A stretch of DNA of 64,000 bases from CAVPTL01 sp963794415 (GCA_963794415.1 CAWCDI010000002.1:62001-126000), one strand, 5' to 3'. Counted from the stretch's first letter, positions 36,943-45,851 are shown. Made by a program: numbers and translations. Notes: generated by a model not told the origin, from the sequence alone.

Positions 36943-38031
36943 ATGCTCCCCCGCCGCTCGGTCACCGCTGCCCTGCTCGTCTCCCTCGCCGCGCTCGGAT
37001 CGGCCGCAGTCGCGCAGGCCGACTCGGCGACGACGCCCGCGATCACCGTCACGCAAGCCGGGTACAACGCCGACTACTCCAGCCCGGCACTGCTCGACCC
37101 GTCCGCGCCGGTCATGATCGGCGATTCGGTGCGCATCAAGGAGGTCGTGACGAATACCGGCCAGAGCGCGGCGCCGTTCACGCTCACGATGACCCTCCCG
37201 CCCGAGGGCCGCAACGCAACGTGGATCGGCCGCGGCATGGATTACAACGGCAACGCCTCGTGCGACAACGTGATCGACACGCCCGTCGTCTGCGCCGGCA
37301 CCCTCGGCCCCGGCGGCTCGGCCGTCTTCTGGCTGGACGAGGATGCCCACGCCCCCGGCGTGCTGAGCGTCGGTGCGTCGGTGACATCCGGCTCGGACAC
37401 CGCGACCTCCACATGGCAGGCGCAGGTCGACTGCCAGGTGATGGGCACCGACGGCGACGACGTGCTCACCGCCGGCCCGGGCCAGGCGGCGTGCGGCCTT
37501 GGCGGAAACGACATCCTCATCGCGCAGAAGGGCTCGATCGGGCTCTTCGGCGGCGCCGGCAACGACGTGCTGCGGCTGGGCCTCAACGACCCGCAGACCG
37601 ACGCCGCCAGCCTCGCGCTGGGCGGCGACGGCATCGACACGGCAAGCTTCACGAACGCGCCCAACGCCATCGTTGTGTGCCCCAGCGACGCCGGCGGATT
37701 CTCGTCAGGCGGTAGGGGCACGTCGGAGCTCGGCGACGCAGAGATGGGCGGTATCGAGAACATCGTCGGATCGCGCTACGACGACTACCTCAAGGGCAAC
37801 CCGGGCCCCAACGAGATCCAGGGCGGCGGCGGGAACGATGAGATCACCGGCGGCGCCGGCCACGACATCATCGACGGCAATGCCGGTAACGACCGGTTCA
37901 TGGGCGCCGACCGCACGCGCGACTCGCTCAGCGGCGGGCCCGGCACCGACCACGCCGATATCGACCGAAGCGACCTCACCAGCTCGACCACCACGCAGAC
38001 CAGCCCGACGTTCCTCGGGCCGTGCTCGTGA
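36943..38031 (+). CDS. Secreted protein with RTX-like calcium-binding nonapeptide repeats
   Basis: The 362-residue product starts at ATG 36943 with a clear Sec signal peptide (RRSVTAALLVSLAALGSA, cleavage after AVAQA). Residues about 30-155 form a CARDB/DUF11-like beta domain (VTNTGQSAAPFTLTMTLP). The C-terminal half holds calcium-binding repeats of the GGxGxDxL type: GTDGDDVL, GGNDILI, GGAGNDVLRLG, GGGGNDEITGGAGHDIIDG, NAGNDRF. Such domains fold on calcium outside the cell. No enzyme domain is seen, so adhesion or surface coating is plausible. Six cysteines could form disulfides. The in-frame extension to 36829 lacks a signal peptide at its start and is not used. Confidence 0.8.
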   Translation: MLPRRSVTAALLVSLAALGSAAVAQADSATTPAITVTQAGYNADYSSPALLDPSAPVMIGDSVRIKEVVTNTGQSAAPFTLTMTLPPEGRNATWIGRGMDYNGNASCDNVIDTPVVCAGTLGPGGSAVFWLDEDAHAPGVLSVGASVTSGSDTATSTWQAQVDCQVMGTDGDDVLTAGPGQAACGLGGNDILIAQKGSIGLFGGAGNDVLRLGLNDPQTDAASLALGGDGIDTASFTNAPNAIVVCPSDAGGFSSGGRGTSELGDAEMGGIENIVGSRYDDYLKGNPGPNEIQGGGGNDEITGGAGHDIIDGNAGNDRFMGADRTRDSLSGGPGTDHADIDRSDLTSSTTTQTSPTFLGPCS

Positions 38032-38032
38032 C

Positions 38033-39121
38033 TCAGTAGGCGATGACGCGGCGGGCGCCGTCACCGGCGCTCATCCGGGCGAACGCGTCGTTCACGGCGT
38101 CGAGCTCGATCCGCTCGCTCACCAGCCGGTCGATGGGGAGCTTCCCCGCCAGATGGAGGCGCGCCAGCCGCGGGAAGTCGATCTCGGGCTGGGTGAAGCC
38201 GTAGTTGCAGCCAAGGAGCGTCTTCGAGCCGTCGGCGAAGAGGAGCGCATCGAAGGTGGTGGCCGTCGCGTCGGGCGTGAGGCCAACCAGCACGCAGGTG
38301 CCGCCGCGGGGGATCAGCGCGATCGCCGACTCGATGGTGCGCACCAGGCCGAGCGCCTCGAACACGTAGTCGGGCCCGCCCGGGCAGATCTGCCACACCT
38401 CGGCGGGCATGCCCTCGCCGCCCCGCACGCCGTGGGTCGCCCCCACGCTCCTTGCGAGCTCGAGCTTCTCGTCGCTCAGATCGACCGCGATGATGGGGTC
38501 GGCGCCCGCGAGGGCTGCGCCCATGATGATCGAGAGCCCGACGCCGCCGCAGCCGATCACGACCACCGAGGCGCCCGGCTCGACCTTCGCCGTGTTGATG
38601 GCAGCACCGACGCCCGTGGCGACCGCACAGCCGATGAGCGCGCCGACGTCGGCCGGGAGCTCGTCGGGCATGGCCACAGCGGCAGCCTCGGGCACGACCG
38701 ATCGCTCACCGAAGGTGCCGACGCCGAGGTACGACCACACGTCCTCGCCGCCCTGCCGGTGAAGGCGGGTGGTGCCGTCGATCATGCGGTTCTCGAGCGC
38801 GCGGCTGTCCTCGCAGAGCCAGGGCTTGCCGGCGTGGCACCGGCGGCAGTGGCCACAGGGCGCGAGCCACGAGAGGGTGACCCGGTCGCCCGGCTTCACC
38901 GCGCTCACGCCCTCGCCCACCGACTCGACCTCGGCGAAGCCCTCGTGCCCCAGCACCACCGGAGGAGCGCACTTCCAGTCGCCCTCGATCACGTGCAGGT
39001 CGGAGCGGCACACGCCGGAGGCGAGCATGCGCAGCGCCACCTCACCCCTGCGGGGAGGGTCGATCTCGAGCTCTTCGATTGCGAGTGGCTGGTGAGGGCC
39101 GTTGAAGACTGCGCCGCGCAT
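38033..39121 (-). CDS. Zinc-dependent alcohol dehydrogenase (MDR family)
   Basis: The 362-residue medium-chain dehydrogenase has catalytic zinc ligands in GVCRSDLHV (Cys), GHEGFAEVE (His, Glu) and GCAVATGVGAA (Cys), and structural zinc ligands in APCGHCRRCHAGKPWLC, which match the Cx2Cx2Cx7C pattern. The nucleotide site is VVVIGCGGVGLSIIMGA followed by AVDLSDEKL with an Asp favouring NAD. It resembles class III and mycothiol-dependent formaldehyde dehydrogenases, and a link to C1 metabolism is possible, but the substrate is not fixed by sequence. Its stop is one base from the convergent RTX-like gene. Confidence 0.85.
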   Translation of the reverse strand: MRGAVFNGPHQPLAIEELEIDPPRRGEVALRMLASGVCRSDLHVIEGDWKCAPPVVLGHEGFAEVESVGEGVSAVKPGDRVTLSWLAPCGHCRRCHAGKPWLCEDSRALENRMIDGTTRLHRQGGEDVWSYLGVGTFGERSVVPEAAAVAMPDELPADVGALIGCAVATGVGAAINTAKVEPGASVVVIGCGGVGLSIIMGAALAGADPIIAVDLSDEKLELARSVGATHGVRGGEGMPAEVWQICPGGPDYVFEALGLVRTIESAIALIPRGGTCVLVGLTPDATATTFDALLFADGSKTLLGCNYGFTQPEIDFPRLARLHLAGKLPIDRLVSERIELDAVNDAFARMSAGDGARRVIAY

Positions 39122-39131
39122 GCGCGGGAGC

Positions 39132-40151
39132 CTACTTGGAATCCGCCCAGATCACACGGCGACGTGCCGACTGCTCGGTCTCGGCCGGAACGCTCTTTCG
39201 CCGCCGCACCAGCACCAGCCGCCACGCGACCACCGCGAGCAGGACGACGCCGAGCACGATCAGCAGGTTCCAGGGGATGATCAGCACGTTCTTGGGCGAG
39301 CTGAAGCTGAGCGCCGTGGTGTCGTTGTAGAAGAGGTGGGTCTGCAGGTGGGTCATGCCGATGAACGGCGCGCCGCTCCAGGCCGCCTCGATGTAGCGCA
39401 CCGAGCCGGGGAGGATCGTGTAGTGCGGGGCCTTCACGTCGCTGCTGGAGCCGCCGAGCGAAAGCCCCGACGTGAACGACGTGGTGCCGTGGAGCACGTT
39501 GAAGAACTCGTTTCCGTGGTTCACGACAGCCACCTGCGCGGTGACCGTGGGGTTGAAGAGCGCGTCCCACAGGTCGCCGGGCGAGCGCACCGAGGTGAGC
39601 GACTTCCAGTGCACGTTCACCGACTGGGGGATCGCAGCGCCCTTGAAGATGAGCCCGGTGCCGTCGGACTTGGTGACGCCGGCCGCCAGGAGCGATGCCA
39701 CCGCGGGCTGGAACTTCACGCCGCCCGAGGTGCTGAGCGTGCGCGAGCGGAAGATCACCGCGAGGGTGTGGGTGCCCGGCGGGATGCCCTGGGGCACCTT
39801 CACCGTGACGTCGAGCGCGCCGTAGGCGTGGGGCGCGACGCGCAGCACCTTTTCGGAGAGCGTCGTCCAGGCGGCGGCCGAGCCGGGCACCGAGCCGGGC
39901 GCCTTGAAGTTGACGGTCGAGTCCGAGGAGATGGTGTAGTCCTGCGGGAACACGTCGAGCGTCACGGGCTTCGTGCCCTTGTTGTAGACCTTGATGACCG
40001 TGTGTGAGGTGTGCCCCGGCGCCAGCCGCAGCTGGAGCTTGGACGGCGCGACGCCGATGTTGATCGGCGGTGCCGACTGGGCGGCGGTCGCGTTGGGGAC
40101 GATGGCCACGGCGGCGAGCGCCAGTGCGGCCAGCGAAGCTTTTGTGCGCAT
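39132..40151 (-). CDS. Membrane-anchored extracytoplasmic beta-domain protein (DUF916-like)
   Basis: The 339-residue product starts at ATG 40151 with a signal peptide (LAALALAAVAIVPNATA) and ends with one transmembrane helix (LLIVLGVVLLAVVAWRLVLV, about 300-320) and a basic cytoplasmic tail. The N-terminal domain (INIGVAPSKLQLRLAPG...VIKVYNKGTKPVTLDVFPQDY) and the middle part resemble the DUF916 and DUF3324 domains of Firmicutes cell-surface proteins, which occur next to WxL-domain proteins. The two genes just upstream on the same strand encode WxL-like secreted proteins, so a surface complex is likely. This comparison is from memory of the families and is an inference. Confidence 0.65.
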   Translation of the reverse strand: MRTKASLAALALAAVAIVPNATAAQSAPPINIGVAPSKLQLRLAPGHTSHTVIKVYNKGTKPVTLDVFPQDYTISSDSTVNFKAPGSVPGSAAAWTTLSEKVLRVAPHAYGALDVTVKVPQGIPPGTHTLAVIFRSRTLSTSGGVKFQPAVASLLAAGVTKSDGTGLIFKGAAIPQSVNVHWKSLTSVRSPGDLWDALFNPTVTAQVAVVNHGNEFFNVLHGTTSFTSGLSLGGSSSDVKAPHYTILPGSVRYIEAAWSGAPFIGMTHLQTHLFYNDTTALSFSSPKNVLIIPWNLLIVLGVVLLAVVAWRLVLVRRRKSVPAETEQSARRRVIWADSK

Positions 40152-40159
40152 GGAGTACC

Positions 40160-41644
40160 TCACGGTGTGGTTGCGATGTAGGTGATGGTGGTGGAGTACG
40201 GCGATGTCGAGGCCGGGTCGGAGTAGCCGACGGTCAGCCGGTAGTCGAGCGGGACGGTGGTGCCGGTGGTCGCCGCGCCGGTGGTGATGGTCGCGGGGGT
40301 CGTCGTGAACGGCGTGAACGTGGTGCCGCCAGTGCGCCGCCACGCGAGCTCGGAGAGCGGGATCGTGTGGCCCGTGCCGTCGCTGAAGGCGCCCGCGCCG
40401 CTACCGGTGAGCGTCCAGCCGGCATTCGCGACCACGGTGGCGGTAACGGCGCTGAGGAGCGTGATGGGCGAGGTGAGCGGGCTGATCGTGCCGAGGGTCA
40501 CCGAGGAGTTGGAGAGGGCCAGGGTGACGGTGGGCGCGAGGCTCAGCGAGAGGTCGTCGAAGCCGGCCTCGCCCGCGCCCACGAGCCGCAGCTCGATGGT
40601 CACCGTCTTCGTGCTGGCCTGCGTCGTGAACGTGAAGTTGTTGAGGGTCCAGCCGGAGTTCTTCAGGCTGTTCGAGAGGATGGTGGAGGTGTTGCTGGGC
40701 GACTCCACGACCACGACCTGGGCCTGCGCGGCGGTCGAGAGGTTCGCGGTCGAGATCTGGGCCGAGATGGTGTACGGCGTGGACCCGGTGACCGCGATGC
40801 CGGCCTGATCAACGTGGCTGTCGAACGTCGTGCCGCCGCTGTAGAGCGTGAGCGAGTCGGTGCCGGAGCTCGCCACGAGGTGGTTGTAGAGCTCGCCCGG
40901 GCGGCCGCTGGTGATCACCATGGGGTTCCAGGAGCCGGGGTCGGTGGTGGTCATGATGGGCTTCTCGAACGTCAGCATCTTCCCGGCGGTGGCCGTGGTG
41001 TTGGTGTCGTACATGCCGATGGCGCCGCTCGGGTACGTCGTATCGGTCGCCGTGACGCTCGTGATGAGGGTGCCGATCGCGTTGCCGTTGCTCGAGTAGG
41101 CCGCGCAAGTGAGGCTCGAGCCGGTCGCGGTGGCCTTCAGGTAGCCGGGAAGGCCGGCGGTGACGGTCATGGCGCTGGTCTTCAGCACGGTGTCGGTGCC
41201 GCCGACGCGCCTGACGAGCTGGAGCGCGGTCGAGGTGACGGTGCAGCCGTAGAAGTCGCTCGCGTCGCGGTAGCGGAATGCGATGCCGCCGGAGAGGCCG
41301 GTGCGGAGGGTGACCGGGGTGCCCTGCATCTGGAAGGTGCCGTCGGTGTAATCGTTGGAGCCGGTGACCACGACGACGTCGCTCGAGCGGGCCGCGCCGG
41401 TGGGCACGATCGAGCCGCCCGAGGCGGTCGCTCCGCCGAGGGCCACGGTGTAGGGCTGCATGTCGGGAATGCTCTGGTCGGTGAACATCGTGGTGGTGGT
41501 TCCGTCGGTCTCGAAGCCTGGGTTCTGGATGAGATTGGTCGCTGCGAGCGCGCCGACGGGCGACAGCACGGCGGCCGCCAGCAAACTGCACGCCAGGAAG
41601 GCGGCACGCGCGCGATAGATGGGCATCAAGCCCACCGTTCGCAA
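40160..41644 (-). CDS. Secreted protein with CBM-like domain and C-terminal WxL-like domain
   Basis: The protein has 494 residues from ATG 41644 (ATG 41626 is an alternative). A signal peptide (RAAFLACSLLAAAVLSPVGALA) is followed by NLIQNPGFETDG, the usual beginning of galactose-binding or CBM4/9-like beta-sandwich domains. A second beta region lies around 190-365 (TPYTISAQIST...VTIELRLVGAGEAGFDDLSL again resembles such a domain). The last 125 residues repeat the fold of the next upstream gene, including GWTLTGSG, DGTGHTIP, DYRLTVGYSDPAS and a terminal TYIATTP. Thr, Ser and Ala content is high throughout. It probably binds the cell surface or polysaccharide. It ends 8 nt before the DUF916-like gene. 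Confidence 0.7.
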   Translation of the reverse strand: MRTVGLMPIYRARAAFLACSLLAAAVLSPVGALAATNLIQNPGFETDGTTTTMFTDQSIPDMQPYTVALGGATASGGSIVPTGAARSSDVVVVTGSNDYTDGTFQMQGTPVTLRTGLSGGIAFRYRDASDFYGCTVTSTALQLVRRVGGTDTVLKTSAMTVTAGLPGYLKATATGSSLTCAAYSSNGNAIGTLITSVTATDTTYPSGAIGMYDTNTTATAGKMLTFEKPIMTTTDPGSWNPMVITSGRPGELYNHLVASSGTDSLTLYSGGTTFDSHVDQAGIAVTGSTPYTISAQISTANLSTAAQAQVVVVESPSNTSTILSNSLKNSGWTLNNFTFTTQASTKTVTIELRLVGAGEAGFDDLSLSLAPTVTLALSNSSVTLGTISPLTSPITLLSAVTATVVANAGWTLTGSGAGAFSDGTGHTIPLSELAWRRTGGTTFTPFTTTPATITTGAATTGTTVPLDYRLTVGYSDPASTSPYSTTITYIATTP

Positions 41645-41691
41645 TCGGACGAGACCTTCCTGCCCGGGGCCGGTTTTGGGCCGTTAACCGA

Positions 41692-41724
41692 AGAAGGGAT
41701 CTCCCGGCCCGGGAGATCCCTTCT
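41692..41724 (-). terminator. Strong hairpin, probable terminator of the 41771-42271 gene
   Basis: A perfect 16-bp stem (41692-41707 with 41709-41724) closes on one base. It lies 46 nt after the stop of the short WxL-like gene and about 50 nt before the start of the longer one, so it probably sets their relative expression. A run of T is not evident, so it may also act as an mRNA-stabilising hairpin. Confidence 0.7.
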
Positions 41725-41770
41725 GGCGCGCTCATTTCATGGATGAGCGCGGGCTGACCGTGTCAGGGAG

Positions 41771-42271
41771 CTACGGCGTGACGGCCGTATAGGTCAGCGT
41801 GTCCGTGAACGCAGCGGTGGAGATCGGATCGTTCCACGCGAGCGTCAGTGCGTACTGCAGGTTGTTCGGCGTACCGGTGGTCGGCGTTGCCGTTGCGCCA
41901 CTGGCGACGGTGGTCGCCGTGCTCGAGAGCGGCACGGTCGTGGCACCACTGGTGACGCTCATGCGGCTATCGGGGATGGTCTTGCCGGTTCCGTCGGTGA
42001 AATTGCCGGAGCCCTTGACCTGCAGGCGCCACGGCGAGTTCGAGAAGACGGTGGCAACGGTGGCATTCGCAGCCGAGGTCGCCGTCGCGAGCGGATCGAC
42101 GACGCCGAAGTCGTACGAGGTGTTGCTGAGGGTCAGCTGCACCGCAGACTGGTCGGTGAACTTGACCGTCTGGTTGGCGGAAGCCGACGTTGCGGCCGAA
42201 GCCGGTGAGACGACCACGGCGGCCGCGACAACAGCGACGCAGGCAGCCAGCGCGAAGCGCGCTCGGGACAT
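41771..42271 (-). CDS. Secreted WxL-like domain protein
   Basis: The 166-residue protein has a signal peptide (FALAACVAVVAAAVVVSPASA) and a single beta domain of about 135 residues. The domain matches the C-terminus of the 494-residue protein encoded downstream, with shared features WRLQVKGSG against WTLTGSG, DGTGKTIP against DGTGHTIP, YALTLAWNDPIS against YRLTVGYSDPAS, and a final TYTAVTP against TYIATTP. WxL domains of Firmicutes bind peptidoglycan without covalent linkage. The W-x-L tripeptide and layout suggest a distant relative here. A leader of about 120 nt upstream contains a small hairpin (CCCCTTTCGGGG, 42365-42376). Confidence 0.65.
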   Translation of the reverse strand: MSRARFALAACVAVVAAAVVVSPASAATSASANQTVKFTDQSAVQLTLSNTSYDFGVVDPLATATSAANATVATVFSNSPWRLQVKGSGNFTDGTGKTIPDSRMSVTSGATTVPLSSTATTVASGATATPTTGTPNNLQYALTLAWNDPISTAAFTDTLTYTAVTP

Positions 42272-42394
42272 TGGAAGACTCCTTGATACGGGGGGACAAA
42301 ACGGCCGGCCGCTTTCGGTCGGTCGGCACGTTCTGTGTCGGCCCTCACGCCGGAGCCGCCCATACCCCTTTCGGGGGATTCCCGATTTTGGAGT

Positions 42395-42435
42395 GGCCCT
42401 GAATATTAAGTGCCTGGCACCGTCTATTCAGGGCC
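42395..42435. repeat. GGTGCCTGGCACC palindrome, copy 7 (left arm degenerate)
   Basis: The right arm GGCACCGTCTATTCAGGGCC is intact while the left arm reads GGCCCTGAATATTAAGTGCC, so five positions between the core and the outer part no longer pair. The outer GGCCCTGAATA/TATTCAGGGCC still pairs. It lies 25 nt after the stop of the GH18-fold gene. Confidence 0.8.
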
Positions 42436-42459
42436 CGTGTGGGGGGCGCGGCGGCCGGT

Positions 42460-44028
42460 CTAGCCGATGTCCGTCCTGTTCCAGAGCGTTGCATCCTCCT
42501 CGCCCAGGTGCCAGAAGCCGACGCTGAAGCCGTTCGTCCGCGCCAGCGCCACCCTCGCTCCCAGCGACGTGGAGTTCTGGTACCAGACGTCGTGGCTCAC
42601 GCCGCCCCTGGTGTAGGAGAAGTGCGGCGACTCGGTGGTCGGATCCATCACCGGCGTCGCGTTCACGTCATCCATCAGCGCGCGGATGCTCGAGTACTCC
42701 ATCGCCGTCGCGGGGTTGCTCGCCCCGCCGCCGTTCGGCCAGTCCATCCCGTACATCCCCAGCCCGAGGATGAACTTCGACTTGTCGGGCATCGTGTCCA
42801 TGTAGGTCACCACCCGCTGCTCCCACGTGATGTCGTCGATCGAGCCCGGCGCCGACGTGGCCCAGTGGTAGCCCCAGCCCATCACGAACACGTGGTCGGC
42901 GGCGGCTCCCAGCGCCTTGTAGTCGTAGAAGCCCTGCCGGCCCACCAGCTGGTTGTAGTACGCCGCCGCCACGCACACCGCAAGCGTCTTACCCTCGGCG
43001 TGCAGCTGGCCGCCCAGATCCTGGATGAAGCTGGTCATCGCCGCGCGGTCGGTGGCCGCGCCGCTCTCGAAGTCGATGTTGATGCCGTCGAAGTCGTTGG
43101 TGTCAACGAGATCCATGATCTTCGCGATGGTCGCAGAGCGAACCGATGGGTCGGTCAGGATGTCGTGCAGCACCGTCTGCGACTGGCAGTTGAGCCGCGG
43201 CAGCACCGCCACCTTGCGCGCCTGCGCGTACTTGGTGATGAGCGGGTCGTTCGCGCCGGTGATGCTGTCGTTACTCTGACAGTCATAGTAGGTGGGATAG
43301 ACCACGTTGAAGCGCTTGTAGTGCGACTCGAAGTCCTGGAAGCTGCGGTCGGTGCTCGCCAGGATGAACGCCTCGGCCGTGCCCGTGGTCGGGTCCGGCG
43401 CGAGCGTCGACGTGGCGACCGCCGGCGAGCTGTTGCTGGTCACGCCCGTCGCATCCACCGCGCGCACCGTGATGGTGTACGGGGTCGATGAGAAGAGGTT
43501 CTTGAGCGTGAAGCTGCGCGCCGTGGTCTGTGCCACCACGGTGCCGTTTCGCAGCACGCGGTAGCCCACCACGCGGAAGTCGCCGGCCGACGATGCCGGC
43601 CACGAGACGGCGATGCTCTGCGCCGTGCGGGTGACCAGCGAGACCGACTTCGGCGCCGCCGCCTTGTGGTAGATGATGGTGCGCTGGATGGAGTTGTGGC
43701 ACGCCGAGACGGCGCCCGTGGACGACACCACGCGCACGCCGAACACGTACGTCCGGCCCGGGGTCACCCGCACCGCGATCGCCCGGTTGTGGGTCTGCCC
43801 GATCACCGTGCCGTTGCGGAGCACGCGATACGAGAACGATGCCGGGTGCGAGGCCGGCGCGGACCACCGAAAGGTGCCCGACGTGTGCCCCACCACCCGC
43901 GTCCAGACGAGGTTGGTCGGAGCCTTGCCGGTACACGCCGAGGCCATGGCCATCTGCGTGCCGTATGCACCCGTGACCACCGCCATCGTCGCGGCAGCCG
44001 CCATCACGGTTGCGAGTCGTTTCATCAT
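42460..44028 (-). CDS. Secreted glycoside hydrolase family 18-like protein with two FN3 domains
   Basis: The 522-residue protein has a signal peptide (LATVMAAAATMAVVTGAYG), two fibronectin type III domains (about 37-125 and 130-220, both with YRVLRNGTV) and a GH18 TIM barrel (about 230-515). The catalytic DxxDxDxE motif is present as DGINIDFE, so hydrolytic activity on a chitin- or peptidoglycan-like GlcNAc polymer is plausible. VFVMGWGYHW and FILGLGMYGMDWP are further barrel strands, and DVWYQNSTSLGARV resembles the C-terminus of YaaH/SleL-type members. It begins at an ATGATG whose second codon overlaps the glmS stop, so the two are translationally coupled. A role in trimming or releasing the polymer made by this locus is inference. 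Confidence 0.8.
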   Translation of the reverse strand: MMKRLATVMAAAATMAVVTGAYGTQMAMASACTGKAPTNLVWTRVVGHTSGTFRWSAPASHPASFSYRVLRNGTVIGQTHNRAIAVRVTPGRTYVFGVRVVSSTGAVSACHNSIQRTIIYHKAAAPKSVSLVTRTAQSIAVSWPASSAGDFRVVGYRVLRNGTVVAQTTARSFTLKNLFSSTPYTITVRAVDATGVTSNSSPAVATSTLAPDPTTGTAEAFILASTDRSFQDFESHYKRFNVVYPTYYDCQSNDSITGANDPLITKYAQARKVAVLPRLNCQSQTVLHDILTDPSVRSATIAKIMDLVDTNDFDGINIDFESGAATDRAAMTSFIQDLGGQLHAEGKTLAVCVAAAYYNQLVGRQGFYDYKALGAAADHVFVMGWGYHWATSAPGSIDDITWEQRVVTYMDTMPDKSKFILGLGMYGMDWPNGGGASNPATAMEYSSIRALMDDVNATPVMDPTTESPHFSYTRGGVSHDVWYQNSTSLGARVALARTNGFSVGFWHLGEEDATLWNRTDIG

Positions 44029-45851
44029 TCCACCGTCACTGTCTTTGCGAGATTTCTGGGTTGATCGACGTTCAGCCCGCGGGCCTCCGCCACCTCGAGG
44101 GCGAGCAGCTGCAGCGGGATCGCAGCCAGCACCGGCTGCAGGTCGGGGTGCACGGGAGGAAGCCAGCACACCGCGTCCGCGTACTCGCGGACGCGGTGCT
44201 GGCCGGCGGATGCGACGACCAGGGTGGTCGCGCCGCGCGCCCGCGCTTCGGAGAGGTTGGAGAGGAGCTTCTCGAGCACCGCAGAGTCGGTCGCCACGCA
44301 GACCACCGGCGTGCCGTCGGAGAGCAGGGCCAGCGGCCCGTGCTTCATCTCGCCCGCCGGATAGGCGTCGGCCGGCACGTAGGAGATCTCCTTCATCTTG
44401 AGTGCCCCCTCGCGCGCGACCGGGTAGGCCAGCTCGCGCCCGAGGAACATGAAGAGCTCGCGATCGGCATGCCGGGCCGCCGCCGCCGCGATCGGCTCGG
44501 CCGCGTCGGCGATGGTCTCGGCCACCAGTCCGGGCAGGCGGCAGAGCTCGCTCTCGAGCACGTCCAGCTCGGCGACCGAGCGAGCGCCGCGCAGCCGCGC
44601 CAGGTAGAGCGCAAGGAGCGCGAAGGCCACCACCTGGCTCGTGAACGTCTTCGTGGCCGCGACGCCGATCTCGAGGCCCGCGTGGGTGCGGATCACGGCG
44701 TCGGCCTCACGCGTCGCCTGGCTGAGCGCGGCGTTGGTGAGGGCGATGGTGGGCGCGCCCAGCTCACGGGCGAGCCGGAGCGCCGCGACGGTGTCGCGCG
44801 TCTCGCCAGACTGGGTCACGCCCACCACCAGCTCGCCTGGGTCGAGCAGTGGAGCCGAGCTGCACCACTCCGAGGCGATCGCGGTGGTCGTCGGGATGCC
44901 TGCCCAGCGCTGCAGCAGGATCTGGCCGACCATGGCCGCATTGTGAGATGTCCCGCAGCCGGTGATGGTGATGCGCGAGAGCGACGCCAGCTGCGCCCGC
45001 GAGACGGCTCCGAACACCGGGTTTCGGCCCACGTGGGCGGCGATGGTGCGGCGAAGCGCGTCGGGCTGCTCGGTGATCTCCTTGCGCATGAACGAGCTGT
45101 ACTCGCCCATGTCGGAGGCATCCGCGTCGCGCTCGACGGTCTCGGCGGAGCGCAGCACCGGCATGCCGGTGGCAGACGTGATGCGAAGCTCGCCGGCCGA
45201 GACGATCACGATCTCGTCGTCGCCGATGAACGACACCTCGGTCATCTCGTCGGGCAGCGCCGCGATGGCCGAGGCGACGAACGCCTCGCCCTCGCCCAGG
45301 CCGATCACCATGGGGCAGTCGCGGCGGGCGCCGCCCAGCGTCTGCGGGTCGTCCGCGCGCATCGCGAGGAATGCGAAGTGGCCCTTCATCAGATCGCAGC
45401 TCTGGCGGATGGCGAGCTGCAGGTCGGCGCCGGCGAACCGGCAGCCCAGCAGGTGGGCGACCACCTCGGCATCGGTCTGCGACGTGAAGGTGCAGCCGTG
45501 GCGGATGAGCTCGTCGCGCAGCTGCTCGTAGTTCTCGACGATGCCGTTCAGGACGATGTGCACCGACTCGTCGCAGCTCGTGTGCGGGTGGGCGTTCGCG
45601 GTGGTGACGTCGCCGTGGGTTGCCCAGCGGGTGTGGGCGATCCCCATGTGGGCCGGCGAGCGGCCCCCGTCGGCGGCCACGGCGGCCCGCAGGGCGTCGA
45701 GGTTTCCCACCGACCGCACCGAGCGGATGCCGGACGCTCCCTGCAGGCTCACGCCGGCGGAGTCATAGCCCCGGTACTCGAGCCGTGACAGCCCCTCCAC
45801 CAGGAGCCCTTGAGCATCCCGGCGACCCACATATCCGACAATTCCACACAT
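44025..45851 (-). CDS. glmS: Glutamine-fructose-6-phosphate aminotransferase (isomerising)
   Basis: The 608-residue enzyme has normal length. Cys2 (MCGIVGYVG) is the glutaminase nucleophile of the Ntn domain, with HTRWATHG and LNGIVENYEQLR. Two SIS domains follow, with GCGTSHNAAMVGQ, VTQSGETRDTVAAL and PAGEMKHGPLALL, and the C-terminal signature PRNLAKTVTVE. It makes glucosamine-6-phosphate, the entry to UDP-GlcNAc. Its place between a polysaccharide deacetylase and a GH18-like protein suggests a dedicated copy for exopolysaccharide supply, as glm genes are in hyaluronan operons. It could equally be the only glmS of the genome. The start ATG 45851 gives the mature Cys. Confidence 0.93.
   Translation of the reverse strand: MCGIVGYVGRRDAQGLLVEGLSRLEYRGYDSAGVSLQGASGIRSVRSVGNLDALRAAVAADGGRSPAHMGIAHTRWATHGDVTTANAHPHTSCDESVHIVLNGIVENYEQLRDELIRHGCTFTSQTDAEVVAHLLGCRFAGADLQLAIRQSCDLMKGHFAFLAMRADDPQTLGGARRDCPMVIGLGEGEAFVASAIAALPDEMTEVSFIGDDEIVIVSAGELRITSATGMPVLRSAETVERDADASDMGEYSSFMRKEITEQPDALRRTIAAHVGRNPVFGAVSRAQLASLSRITITGCGTSHNAAMVGQILLQRWAGIPTTTAIASEWCSSAPLLDPGELVVGVTQSGETRDTVAALRLARELGAPTIALTNAALSQATREADAVIRTHAGLEIGVAATKTFTSQVVAFALLALYLARLRGARSVAELDVLESELCRLPGLVAETIADAAEPIAAAAARHADRELFMFLGRELAYPVAREGALKMKEISYVPADAYPAGEMKHGPLALLSDGTPVVCVATDSAVLEKLLSNLSEARARGATTLVVASAGQHRVREYADAVCWLPPVHPDLQPVLAAIPLQLLALEVAEARGLNVDQPRNLAKTVTVE

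Noticed and set aside
38033..39121. Naming the alcohol dehydrogenase a mycothiol-dependent formaldehyde dehydrogenase
   Set aside because: The zinc sites fit, but many medium-chain alcohol dehydrogenases share them, and no residue seen fixes the substrate. The general name was kept.
37499..39280. Plus-strand frame of 593 codons across the RTX-like and alcohol dehydrogenase genes
   Set aside because: It is out of frame with the RTX repeats and antisense to the dehydrogenase, and shows no recognisable domain.
40070..41746. Plus-strand frame of 558 codons opposite the WxL-like protein
   Set aside because: Arg/Gly/Ala-rich shadow; the minus strand carries a signal peptide and beta domains.
42272..42400. 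Cyclic-di-GMP riboswitch upstream of the short WxL-like gene
   Set aside because: A GNRA-like CCCCGAAAGGGG hairpin on the minus strand is suggestive, but the conserved GGGACGCAAAGCC-type core is missing.
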